This document shows, in pieces, positions 55,385-63,129 of a stretch of DNA of 64,000 nucleotides (the stretch's first letter is position 1; each line of letters begins with the position of its first letter). A model generated the notes under the pieces. The model did no database searches. It worked only from the letters and a program-made list of their open reading frames with translations, and had not been told where the DNA came from. The position numbers were made by a program, and so were the translations under genes. Origin of the DNA: CAVYGM01 sp963768025 (GTDB lineage: Bacteria; Bacteroidota; Bacteroidia; Cytophagales; Spirosomataceae); assembly GCA_963768025.1 (NCBI GenBank), contig CAVYGM010000004.1, positions 186,001 to 250,000 of the forward strand, given 5' to 3'.

Positions 55385-56656
55385 TTAGAACTTCAAACCG
55401 GGGAAGTAGGCTGTTTCGCCCAATTCCTCTTCGATGCGCAGCAACTGATTGTACTTCGCCATGCGATCGGAACGTGAGGCCGAACCCGTTTTGATCTGTC
55501 CGGTGTTCAGAGCCACGGCCAGGTCAGCGATCGTTGAGTCTTCGGTTTCGCCCGAGCGGTGCGACATGATGTTCTTATAACTATTACGTTTGGCCAGATT
55601 CACGGTGTTGATCGTTTCGGTCAGCGATCCAATCTGATTCACTTTGATCAGAATAGAGTTCGCAATTTTCTGGTCAATGCCCTGCTGCAAACGGGTCACA
55701 TTGGTTACGAACAGGTCGTCTCCCACCAACTGGCACTTGCTACCAATGCTATCAGTCACAGCCTTCCATCCGTCCCAATCGTCCTCGTCCATACCGTCCT
55801 CAATCGAAATGATGGGATACTTATTCACCCACTCGGTCCAGTAACCGGCCATTTCCGCTGAGGATAGCTTACGCCCGTCCGACTTTTTGAAATGGTATAC
55901 GCCATTCTCATAGAATTCGGAAGACGCTGCATCCATCGCAATGAATATATCCTCACCAGGCTTGTAGCCAGCTTTCTCAATCGCCTGAATCACGATTTCG
56001 ATGGCCTCTTCATTCGACTTGATGTTGGGGGCAAAGCCTCCTTCATCGCCTACGTTGGTAGAGTATCCTTTACTTTTCAGTACTTTTTTCAATGTATGAA
56101 AAACCTCCACTCCCATGCGAAGCGCTTGCGAGAATGTATCCGCCTTAGCTGGCATCACCATAAACTCCTGGAAGTCAATAGAATTATCCGCGTGGCTACC
56201 TCCGTTCAGAATGTTCATCATCGGCACGGGGAGGGTGTTGGCATTGGTACCTCCTACGTAGCGGAACAGCGACATGCCAGCTTCCTGCGCTGCGGCTTTG
56301 GCGACAGCCAGTGATACGCCCAGAATAGCGTTGGCCCCTAGCTTGCTTTTGTTAGGCGTTCCGTCTAGTTCGAGCATAATTTTGTCAATCAAATTTTGCT
56401 CATAAGCCGAAATACCAATCAACTCAGGATATATAATGTCATTTACGTTTTCGACGGCTTTCAAAACCCCTTTTCCCACGTATACTTTATCGTCGTCGTC
56501 GCGAAGTTCAACAGCTTCGTGCTTACCGGTGGAAGCTCCCGAAGGCACTGCGGCCCGGCCCACAAAGCCGTTTTCGGTACGAACATCCACTTCTACGGTA
56601 GGATTTCCTCTTGAATCCAGGATTTGTCTTGCGTGTACTGACTGAATAGTACTCAT
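55385..56656 (-). CDS. eno: enolase
   Basis: Dehydrates 2-phosphoglycerate to phosphoenolpyruvate. The 423-residue protein is colinear with bacterial enolases: 'ARQILDSRGNPTVEVDV', 'VPSGASTGKHEAVELRD', 'GGSHADNSIDFQEFMVMPAK', 'VGDEGGFAPNI', 'SIEDGMDEDDWDGWKAVTD' , 'LVGDDLFVTNVTRLQQGID', 'ILIKVNQIGSLTETI' with catalytic lysine, and 'MSHRSGETEDSTIADLAVAL'. Unlike gpmI two genes away, it is frame-intact. A putative TAnnTTTG box lies about 45 bases upstream. Confidence 0.97.
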   Translation of the reverse strand: MSTIQSVHARQILDSRGNPTVEVDVRTENGFVGRAAVPSGASTGKHEAVELRDDDDKVYVGKGVLKAVENVNDIIYPELIGISAYEQNLIDKIMLELDGTPNKSKLGANAILGVSLAVAKAAAQEAGMSLFRYVGGTNANTLPVPMMNILNGGSHADNSIDFQEFMVMPAKADTFSQALRMGVEVFHTLKKVLKSKGYSTNVGDEGGFAPNIKSNEEAIEIVIQAIEKAGYKPGEDIFIAMDAASSEFYENGVYHFKKSDGRKLSSAEMAGYWTEWVNKYPIISIEDGMDEDDWDGWKAVTDSIGSKCQLVGDDLFVTNVTRLQQGIDQKIANSILIKVNQIGSLTETINTVNLAKRNSYKNIMSHRSGETEDSTIADLAVALNTGQIKTGSASRSDRMAKYNQLLRIEEELGETAYFPGLKF

Positions 56657-56701
56657 GTGCAGCTTTGGGTTTGATTGGATAATTGGTTATTTTTAACGAA
56701 A

Positions 56702-56709
56702 CAAAAATA
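56702..56709 (-). promoter_or_regulatory. putative Bacteroidota -7 box for eno
   Basis: Minus-strand TATTTTTG matches TAnnTTTG at a plausible distance from the eno start; no clear -33 TTTG accompanies it. Confidence 0.35.
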
Positions 56710-56785
56710 ATGTAAAATTTCGGGAACCTACGGCTCGAATCCTTATTTAAAGTCTTACCAACGAATCAATTATCAACTATTCCCT

Positions 56786-57172
56786 ATGAAAATTCTAAAA
56801 CTTCTGTTTTTAATTCTACTGGTAACTATTTCCTATTCAGGAATTTGCCAAACCGTACTCACTACCGAGGCTTTTCAGAAAAAACTATCCACTACCCCTA
56901 CCGGGCAACTGCTCGATGTGCGTACTATGGGTGAATACAACCAGGGCCATCTGCTAAAATCAAAAAATATGGATTACAATGATCCGGGCTTTGCGCAGAA
57001 AATTGAAACCTTGGACAAGAACAAACCGGTGTTTGTGTACTGTCAGGCCGGCGGAAGAAGTGGGAAAGCCGCAAAGCTGCTGGTTGAAAAAGGATTCAAG
57101 GAGGTGTATGACCTTCAAGGAGGCTTCTCCAAATGGTCAGCGGCCAATATGCCTTCGGCAAAGCCGGAATAG
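56786..57172 (+). CDS. exported rhodanese-like protein
   Basis: 128 residues with a signal peptide (MKILKLLFLILLVTISYSG). A single rhodanese domain follows: 'QLLDVRTMGEYNQGHLLKS', active-site loop 'VFVYCQAGGRSGKAAKLL' with the catalytic cysteine, and 'YDLQGGFSKWSAANMP'. Such periplasmic single-domain rhodaneses may carry persulfide sulfur or act in redox signalling; the donor and acceptor are unknown. It is convergent with carA. Confidence 0.9.
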   Translation: MKILKLLFLILLVTISYSGICQTVLTTEAFQKKLSTTPTGQLLDVRTMGEYNQGHLLKSKNMDYNDPGFAQKIETLDKNKPVFVYCQAGGRSGKAAKLLVEKGFKEVYDLQGGFSKWSAANMPSAKPE

Positions 57173-57177
57173 AAGCC

Positions 57178-57215
57178 AAAAGCCCTCCGATAAACTAAAT
57201 TACCGGAGGGCTTTT
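57178..57215. terminator. bidirectional terminator between rhodanese gene and carA
   Basis: AAAAGCCCTCCG at 57178-57189 pairs perfectly with CGGAGGGCTTTT at 57204-57215, and the outer A and T bases make it work in both directions. Confidence 0.8.
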
Positions 57216-57235
57216 ATGATATACCTTTCAGCGTT

Positions 57236-58342
57236 CTACTCCGCTTCGGTCAACAATTTCGCAAACTCATCGAACAGGTAGTGCGAATCGTGCGGCCCTG
57301 GCGATGCCTCGGGGTGGTATTGCACCGAAAAAGCCGGGTGATCTTTACGCCGGATGCCTTCGATCGTTTTGTCATTCAGATTAATATGCGTCACCTCTAC
57401 GTCGGGGTGGCTCAGAATTTCATCTGGATTAACCGCAAAACCGTGATTTTGGGAAGTCACCTCGCAGAAGCCCGTAATCAAATTCTTGACCGGGTGATTT
57501 AAACCGCGGTGGCCGTGGTGCATTTTGTAAGTAGAAATACCACTTGCCTCAGCCAACAATTGATGTCCCAGACAAATTCCGAACAGGGGCTTATTGGTAT
57601 TGATCATCTCCTTTACCATTTCTACGGCATACAGCATAGCCGCTGGGTCACCAGGGCCGTTAGAGATAAAAAATCCATCGGGCTTCCATTCCATTACCTC
57701 TTCGAAGGGGGTTTGAGCAGGAAATACCTTACAGTAGCAGCCCCTGAGGGTCAAGTTTTTGAGAATGCTCTTTTTGATTCCATAATCCATCACCGCCACT
57801 CGCCAGCGGCTTTCCATCTCATCGCCCACGTGGTATGGCTCCGGGGTGCTCACTTCGGAAGAAAGCTCCAGGCCTGCCATGGAAGGTACTTTTTTCAATT
57901 CTTCCATCAGTGCCACTTCATCCAGAATTTCGGAGGAAATAATGGCATTCATAACTCCTTTCTCTCGTACATGACGTACCAGGTGGCGGGTATCCACATT
58001 GCTTATCCCTACAATATTAGCTCGCTCAAAGTATTCCTGTAAAGAAAAATCCGCCGTATGCCGCGAATAATCATTGGAAAAGGTATTACACACCATTCCT
58101 TTGATTTTGACGTTATCCGACTCCTCTTCGCTTCCTAGCTGGACACCGTAGTTTCCAATGTGAGAGGTAGTGTTCACTACGATTTGACCATAGTAAGAAG
58201 GATCCGTATAGATCTCCTGATAACCCGTCATGCCGGTATTAAAGCAGATTTCTCCACCCATAGTCCCTTTTTTACCCAAAGCCAGACCCCGGTAAACCGT
58301 TCCGTCTTCCAGTAGCAATACTGCTTCCTTTGATTCAGTCAT
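57236..58342 (-). CDS. carA: carbamoyl-phosphate synthase small (glutaminase) subunit
   Basis: Releases ammonia from glutamine for the large subunit CarB, supplying carbamoyl phosphate for arginine and pyrimidines. The start at 58342 (MTESKEAVLLLEDGT) gives 368 residues; an upstream frame to 58423 runs through the terminator and is not coding. 'VYRGLALGKKGTMGGEICFN' and 'HIGNYGVQLG' mark the CPSase small domain; the class I glutaminase has nucleophile 'PLFGICLGHQLLAEA' and 'FSVQYHPEASPGPHDS' with histidine and glutamate. carB is not adjacent in this window. Confidence 0.94.
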   Translation of the reverse strand: MTESKEAVLLLEDGTVYRGLALGKKGTMGGEICFNTGMTGYQEIYTDPSYYGQIVVNTTSHIGNYGVQLGSEEESDNVKIKGMVCNTFSNDYSRHTADFSLQEYFERANIVGISNVDTRHLVRHVREKGVMNAIISSEILDEVALMEELKKVPSMAGLELSSEVSTPEPYHVGDEMESRWRVAVMDYGIKKSILKNLTLRGCYCKVFPAQTPFEEVMEWKPDGFFISNGPGDPAAMLYAVEMVKEMINTNKPLFGICLGHQLLAEASGISTYKMHHGHRGLNHPVKNLITGFCEVTSQNHGFAVNPDEILSHPDVEVTHINLNDKTIEGIRRKDHPAFSVQYHPEASPGPHDSHYLFDEFAKLLTEAE

Positions 58343-58384
58343 TTTTATCGTTACAAGATTTATTGGTTCAAAAGTATACCCAAA

Positions 58385-58418
58385 AAAAGGGGTTAAACGA
58401 AAACGTCTAACCCCTTTT
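58385..58418 (-). terminator. terminator at the end of the ribosomal-protein operon
   Basis: AAAAGGGGTTAAACG at 58385-58399 pairs with CGTCTAACCCCTTTT at 58404-58418 with one mismatch and a 4-base loop. It follows rplQ by about 35 bases and separates it from carA. Confidence 0.8.
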
Positions 58419-58454
58419 GTCAATTACTTCGTATCATTTCTGATTTGTGTTCTA

Positions 58455-59204
58455 TCAATTTTCGCGTCCTCCGTCCAATTCGTCCTGCCAGGCTTTCAGG
58501 TCATCCCATTTTCCTTCGGCGGCAAGTTTAGCTTGCTGAGGCCAGGTAGCGGGATCATGCGAGGCAAATTGTGAGCCTGCGTTGTCCAGGATTTCCCGAA
58601 TCTCTTCCGGAGTCGAGTCAGCTAGTTTGGCAAATGTGTCCACCCCGGCTTCGGTTAGTACCTCGGCGATCTTAGGGCCAATTCCTTCTACCTTTTCCAG
58701 GTCATCGGACTGAGATACACTTTTTTCCTCAACGGCTACGGGGGCTGCTGGAGCAGTAGTTTGCTCGCCACTTTCCGCTTTCTTACCACCACGACGGCTT
58801 CGACGAGTTTTCGCTGGCTTCTCAGCATCGACCATCAGGAAGGTTTCATTGAAGTCAACCAATTCCATTAGGCAAATCTCAGCGGCATCACCCAGTCGGT
58901 TTCCCAATTTGATGATGCGGGTATATCCACCGGGACGATCGGCTATCTTATCGGCAACCACGTTGAAAAGCTCTTTAACGGGCTCTTTGTCGTGCAGATA
59001 AGAGAATACAATCCGGCGGTTGTGGGTAGAATCTACCTTAGCGCGGGTTAGCAAAGGCTCAACGTATTTTCTGAGTTCTTTCGCCTTAGCCAAAGTAGTC
59101 TCGATACGCTTGTGCAAAATTAATGAAGAGGCCATGTTTGATAGCATTGCCCGACGGTGTGAAGCCGTTCTTCCCAAATGGTTATCTTTCTTTCCGTGTC
59201 TCAT
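58455..59204 (-). CDS. rplQ: 50S ribosomal protein L17 with C-terminal helix-hairpin-helix domain
   Basis: 249 residues, about twice the core L17 length. The first ~120 residues are standard L17 ('LGRTASHRRAMLSNMASSL', 'RIETTLAKAKELRKYVEPLL', 'RPGGYTRIIKLGNRLGDAAE'). A basic, alanine/proline-rich linker (~125-165) leads to a C-terminal unit 'DDLEKVEGIGPKIAEVL', 'AGVDTFAKLADSTPEEIREI' and 'HDPATWPQQAKLAAEGKWDD', the helix-hairpin-helix (DUF4332-like) module. The fusion is in frame without a break. The extra domain might bind rRNA or DNA; that is inference. Last gene of the operon. Confidence 0.92.
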   Translation of the reverse strand: MRHGKKDNHLGRTASHRRAMLSNMASSLILHKRIETTLAKAKELRKYVEPLLTRAKVDSTHNRRIVFSYLHDKEPVKELFNVVADKIADRPGGYTRIIKLGNRLGDAAEICLMELVDFNETFLMVDAEKPAKTRRSRRGGKKAESGEQTTAPAAPVAVEEKSVSQSDDLEKVEGIGPKIAEVLTEAGVDTFAKLADSTPEEIREILDNAGSQFASHDPATWPQQAKLAAEGKWDDLKAWQDELDGGREN

Positions 59205-59277
59205 TTTTGTAATTGTTTAGCAGCTTCGAGCGGCGGTTCTTACGCGCTACAGAATACGTACTTATTTAACTTATGTA

Positions 59278-60268
59278 TCAATCCTCTTCCAGGCGGTATT
59301 TGCCCACTTCCATACCAAAAGTAAGGCCTTTCTCTGAGACAAGTTGCTCTAATTCCGTCAACGATTTTTTACCAAAGTTCCGGAACTTCATCATATCCGA
59401 TATTTCAAGTCGAACCAGGTCACCGAGTGTCTTCACATCAGCAGACTTAAGGCAGTTGTATGCCCGTACCGACAAATCCAACTCAGACAACGAGGTTTTG
59501 AGCAGCTTACGCATGCGTAGCATTTCTTCATCCACCTGATTGTCTTCTTCGGCCTTCTGCTTCTCAAACGTCATCGTTTGGTCAGAGAAGAGCATGAAGT
59601 GTTGAATCAAAATATTAGCAGCTCCTTTAAGAGCTTCCTCGGGATGAATCGAGCCATCGGTCTGAATGTCGATCAGCAACCGTTCGTAGTCGGTTTTCTG
59701 CTCAACCCGCGTATTTTCAACGCTATATTTTACATTCTTAACAGGCGTATAAATAGCATCCATTGCCACGTGGCTAAACGGAAGCTCATTAGCGCGTGGT
59801 TCGTCGGCAGGAACATAGCCGCGACCTTTGTCTATCAGAATTTCCATTTCGAACTCTTTCTGATCGTCTAAGATGACAAATAATCTGATCAGGGTTCAGA
59901 ATTTGAAAAGAACTTGTAAATTTGCCGATATCCCCCGCTGTAACAACCGAAACATTTTTCAGATTAACAACGATGCGGTTTTCGATTAAATCAACTACTT
60001 TCTTTAAACGTACTGTCTTAAGGTTAAGAATAATTTCTGTAACGTCCTCAACCACACCTTCAATGGTTGAGAATTCGTGAAGCACACCGGGGAACTTCAC
60101 ACTCGTAATGGCATATCCTTCCAGTGAAGAAAGCAAAATACGACGCAACGCGTTTCCGATCGTTACGCCATAGCCTTTCTCCAATGGCTTAAACTCAAAC
60201 GACCCGTGAAAGTCGTCGGCTTTTTCCATCACGACTTTATCAGGCATTTGGAATGCTAATATTGACAT
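59278..60268 (-). CDS. rpoA: DNA-directed RNA polymerase subunit alpha (one-base frameshift)
   Basis: Alpha nucleates polymerase assembly and its C-terminal domain contacts promoter DNA and activators. N-terminal domain: 'GYGVTIGNALRRILLSSLEG', 'EFSTIEGVVEDVTEIILNLK'. Then an extra base near 59869-59872 breaks the frame; deleting it reads 'CHLDDQKEFEMEILIDKGRG' and continues 'TPVKNVKYSVENTRVEQKTD', linker, and C-terminal domain 'LSVRAYNCLKSADVKTLGDL'. The corrected length of 329 residues is exactly that expected. As alpha is essential, the shift is almost certainly an assembly error. A GGAG purine run sits 11 bases before the start, unusual in this phylum. Confidence 0.95.
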
Positions 60269-60401
60269 AGTCTTTGTCTCCTTTTTTTGTAGTAAATGAT
60301 GATTGATCAGGCCATCGTTACCTTTGCGATCGCAAACTTTTCCGTATGTACGGGGTACAAGGATGCCCCGGCCAGGCCGGGGCTATGTAGAAATGTATGT
60401 G

Positions 60402-61008
60402 TTATTTCGAATACAATTCGACAATCAGCTGCTCATTCACGTTCTCTGGAATCTGATCGCGCTCGGGGTAAGTAACAAACTTACCAGTCATTTCTGATCC
60501 ATCCCATTCTAACCACGTATAGCGCTTGGACGAATGTCCGGAGAGGCTATCGGTAACCGCTTCTAGGGATCTTGACTTTTCCCGTACCGTAACAACTTGT
60601 CCGGGACGAAGCGAATAAGATGGGATGTTTACAACTTCACCATCAACCAAAACATGCTTATGAGATACTAACTGACGGGCGGCACGGCGAGTAGGTGCTA
60701 TACCCAACCGAAAAACGGTATTGTCGAGGCGCGCCTCGCAGTAACTTAAGTAAGTTTTCACCCGTAATTCCTTCTTTCACCGCAGCCCGGTGGAAAAGAT
60801 TTCTAAATTGACGCTCCAATACGCCATAGGTATACTTTACCTTTTGCTTCTCCATCAGTTGGAGTGCATATTCCGATTTCTTGGAACGACGCCCCCGGCC
60901 ATGAACGCCAGGAGGATAATTCTTTTTTGTGAGTGCCTTACTCGGGCCCATGATGGGCTCACCATAACGCCTCGAAATTTTTGCCTTGGGACCTGTATAA
61001 CGTGCCAT
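60402..61008 (-). CDS. rpsD: 30S ribosomal protein S4 (one-base frameshift)
   Basis: A primary 16S rRNA-binding protein needed for early 30S assembly and decoding fidelity. N-terminal half: MARYTGPKAKISRRYGEPI and 'NYPPGVHGRGRRSKKSEYAL'. S4 RNA-binding half: 'RLDNTVFRLGIAPTRRAARQ', 'VSHKHVLVDGEVVNIPSYSL'. An inserted base near 60738-60740 separates the two; deleting it restores 'GENLLKLLEARLDNTVFRLG' and 201 residues, the usual length in this phylum. An essential gene; the indel is taken as an assembly error. It lies between rpsK and rpoA as usual. Confidence 0.95.
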
Positions 61009-61095
61009 TTTCTATATTTAGATTTCTACCGCTGCCGATTGGATAACCCCAGTTCCTAAATTATCAATCGCGCAGTCAGCCACTGATTAAATTAA

Positions 61096-61491
61096 TTATA
61101 CTCTTCTGCGCTTGGGAGGACGGCATCCGTTATGGGGTAGCGGGGTAATGTCGCGAATCGACGACACTTCGATACCCGCATTCTGAATGGTACGGATCGC
61201 TGACTCACGTCCTGATCCCGGGCCTTTCACAAATACCTCGGCTTTACGCATTCCCAGGTCAAAAGCAACCTGAGCACAGTTCTGAGCTGCTGTTTGAGCA
61301 GCGTAAGGGGTATTCTTTTTAGAACCACGGAAGCCCATCTTACCAGCTGATGCCCAGGAAATGACCTGACCATTATTGTTGGTAATGGAAATCATGATAT
61401 TATTGAAAGTGGCTTTGATGTGTACCTGACCTACAGATTCAACAACAACTACTCTCTTCTTTGCTTTGTCTTTTCTTTTATTCTGTGCCAT
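61096..61491 (-). CDS. rpsK: 30S ribosomal protein S11
   Basis: 131 residues on the 30S platform near the mRNA exit. The family signature is complete: 'GQVHIKATFNNIMISITNNN', 'SWASAGKMGFRGSKKNTPYA', 'VFVKGPGSGRESAIRTIQNA', 'SSIRDITPLPHNGCRPPKRR'. It is frame-intact, unlike its neighbour rpsD. Confidence 0.97.
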   Translation of the reverse strand: MAQNKRKDKAKKRVVVVESVGQVHIKATFNNIMISITNNNGQVISWASAGKMGFRGSKKNTPYAAQTAAQNCAQVAFDLGMRKAEVFVKGPGSGRESAIRTIQNAGIEVSSIRDITPLPHNGCRPPKRRRV

Positions 61492-61538
61492 TGTGCAATT
61501 GCTCTTTTTTATAAGCGACTAGATCCAGCGCCTATTGG

Positions 61539-61916
61539 TTATTTCGTAGCTTTCTTCTTGTTTGCAACCGTCTTCCGCTTACCCTTCCGTGTACGAGAGT
61601 TGTTCTTCGTTCTTTGTCCACGAAGCGGCAAACCTTTCCGGTGACGAAGCCCACGATAGCAAGCAATGTCCATCAGGCGTTTGATGCTCAGCTGCACTTC
61701 TGACTTCAGCGCACCTTCTACTTTGTATTCGCTAGCGATAACGGAACGAACAGCTCCTGATTCATCATCAGACCATTCAGATACCTTTTTATCAAAAGGA
61801 ACACCTGCTTTTTCCAAAATACTCCGGGAGGCGCTGCGGCCAATGCCGAAAATATAAGTAAGGGCGATTTCGCCTCTTTTCCGATCGGGGATATCAACTC
61901 CTGCAATACGTGCCAT
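61539..61916 (-). CDS. rpsM: 30S ribosomal protein S13
   Basis: 125 residues at the 30S head, contacting the P-site tRNA and the 50S subunit. 'MARIAGVDIPDRKRGEIALT', 'YIFGIGRSASRSILEKAG', 'CYRGLRHRKGLPLRGQRTKN' and a lysine-rich tail are typical. It begins 6 bases after the rpmJ stop. Confidence 0.97.
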   Translation of the reverse strand: MARIAGVDIPDRKRGEIALTYIFGIGRSASRSILEKAGVPFDKKVSEWSDDESGAVRSVIASEYKVEGALKSEVQLSIKRLMDIACYRGLRHRKGLPLRGQRTKNNSRTRKGKRKTVANKKKATK

Positions 61917-61922
61917 AATGAA

Positions 61923-62039
61923 TTATCCTTGTCTTTGTTTGTACCGAGGATTCTTTTTGTTAATTACATAGATCTTGCCCTTGCGGCGGATCACTTTGCA
62001 GTCTTCACTGCGCTTTTTTACCGATGCTTTGACTTTCAT
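61923..62039 (-). CDS. rpmJ: 50S ribosomal protein L36
   Basis: A 38-residue protein read from ATG 62039 to TAA 61923: MKVKASVKKRSEDCKVIRRK, then 'IYVINKKNPRYKQRQG'. Only one of the zinc-ligand cysteines of the classical C+ form is left (the C in EDCKVIRRK), so this is the zinc-free C- type. Its place between infA and rpmM-type S13 (rpsM) is the conserved order. Confidence 0.95.
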   Translation of the reverse strand: MKVKASVKKRSEDCKVIRRKGKIYVINKKNPRYKQRQG

Positions 62040-62086
62040 TTTTATTCAGGATTTTCGCCTACAGGGTAAGCGACGTTCTCAAACGA

Positions 62087-62305
62087 TTATTTATAACGGT
62101 ATACGATTCTCGCTTTTGTCAAATCATAGGGAGACATCTCCAATTTGACGCGGTCGCCGGGCAAAATTTTGATGTAGTGCATTCTCATTTTTCCTGAGAT
62201 ATGCGCTATGACTTCATGCTTGTTTTCCAACTGAACCCGAAACATCGCATTAGACAACGCTTCTACGATTACTCCGTCCTGCTCAATGGATGCTTGTTTT
62301 GCCAT
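62087..62305 (-). CDS. infA: translation initiation factor IF-1
   Basis: 72 residues, an OB-fold factor that occupies the A site during initiation. 'AKQASIEQDGVIVEALSNAM', 'FRVQLENKHEVIAHISGKMR' and 'ILPGDRVKLEMSPYDLTKAR' match IF-1 from end to end. It is 22 bases downstream of map. Confidence 0.97.
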   Translation of the reverse strand: MAKQASIEQDGVIVEALSNAMFRVQLENKHEVIAHISGKMRMHYIKILPGDRVKLEMSPYDLTKARIVYRYK

Positions 62306-62327
62306 TCTTTTTTTTAATTATCCTCTT

Positions 62328-63125
62328 TTATAGTGGCGTTACCATCAAACTGGTGTTAGCCGTTACTTCTTCAATATAATCGAAGGTCGTTAGTATTTCG
62401 GCCTTCCCTTTGCGTATTGCTACGGTGTGCTCAAAATGAGCTGAGGGTTTTCGATCGGAGGTTCGGATGGTCCAGCCATCCTTTTCCTGAACTACGCTTT
62501 TTTTACCCAGGTTGATCATGGGCTCTATGGCCAATACCATTCCTTCTTTCAGCTTTATTCCCTTTCCTCGCTTCCCGTAGTTCGGTACTTCCGGACTTTC
62601 GTGCAGGCTCTTACCGATTCCGTGCCCAACGAGTTCTCTGATGACAGAGTAATCGAATTGTTCCACGTAGTTTTGAATCGCAAACCCAATGTCACCCATT
62701 CGCAATCCATCACAGGCTTTTTCAATGCCCAGGTACAGGGATTTCTTTGTGCGTCTTAATAGGGCTAAAACATCATCCGAAACCTCCCCTACGGGATAGG
62801 TATAAGCGCTATCGCTGTGATACCCATTTAATTTTACTCCACAGTCAATGGAGATGATATCACCTTCCCGCAACTCGTACCCACTTGGAAATCCATGAAC
62901 GACTACTTCGTTTACTGAAATACACAACGAGGATGGAAAACCATTGAATCCCTTAAACGAGGGGGTTCCGTTATGATCCCGTATGTATTCTTCCGCAACA
63001 GCATCCAACTGCTTGGTGGTAACGCCTGGCTTAACCCATTTGGCTACTTCAGCGTGAGCTTTTCCAAGAACTATTGCGCTCTTTTTTATTAGCTCAATCT
63101 CCTGATTAGTTTTCAGGTAGATCAT
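62328..63125 (-). CDS. map: methionine aminopeptidase (type I)
   Basis: Removes the initiator methionine from nascent proteins. 265 residues with the five metal ligands in place: aspartates in 'ISIDCGVKLNGYHSDSAYTY', histidine in 'LVGHGIGKSLHESPEVPNYG', and glutamates in 'VLAIEPMINLG' and 'SAHFEHTVAIRKG'. It begins 4 bases after the secY stop, the conserved order secY-map-infA. Confidence 0.96.
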   Translation of the reverse strand: MIYLKTNQEIELIKKSAIVLGKAHAEVAKWVKPGVTTKQLDAVAEEYIRDHNGTPSFKGFNGFPSSLCISVNEVVVHGFPSGYELREGDIISIDCGVKLNGYHSDSAYTYPVGEVSDDVLALLRRTKKSLYLGIEKACDGLRMGDIGFAIQNYVEQFDYSVIRELVGHGIGKSLHESPEVPNYGKRGKGIKLKEGMVLAIEPMINLGKKSVVQEKDGWTIRTSDRKPSAHFEHTVAIRKGKAEILTTFDYIEEVTANTSLMVTPL

Positions 63126-63129
63126 AGTC

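Noticed and set aside
56720..56760. tRNA T-loop-like GCTCGAATCC upstream of the rhodanese gene
   Set aside because: No acceptor, D or anticodon stem can be folded around it, and the flanks are AT-rich leader sequence.
59840..59900. Programmed frameshifting in rpoA
   Set aside because: No slippery heptamer or downstream pseudoknot is evident, no such event is known in rpoA, and similar one-base breaks occur in many unrelated genes here, so assembly error is simpler.
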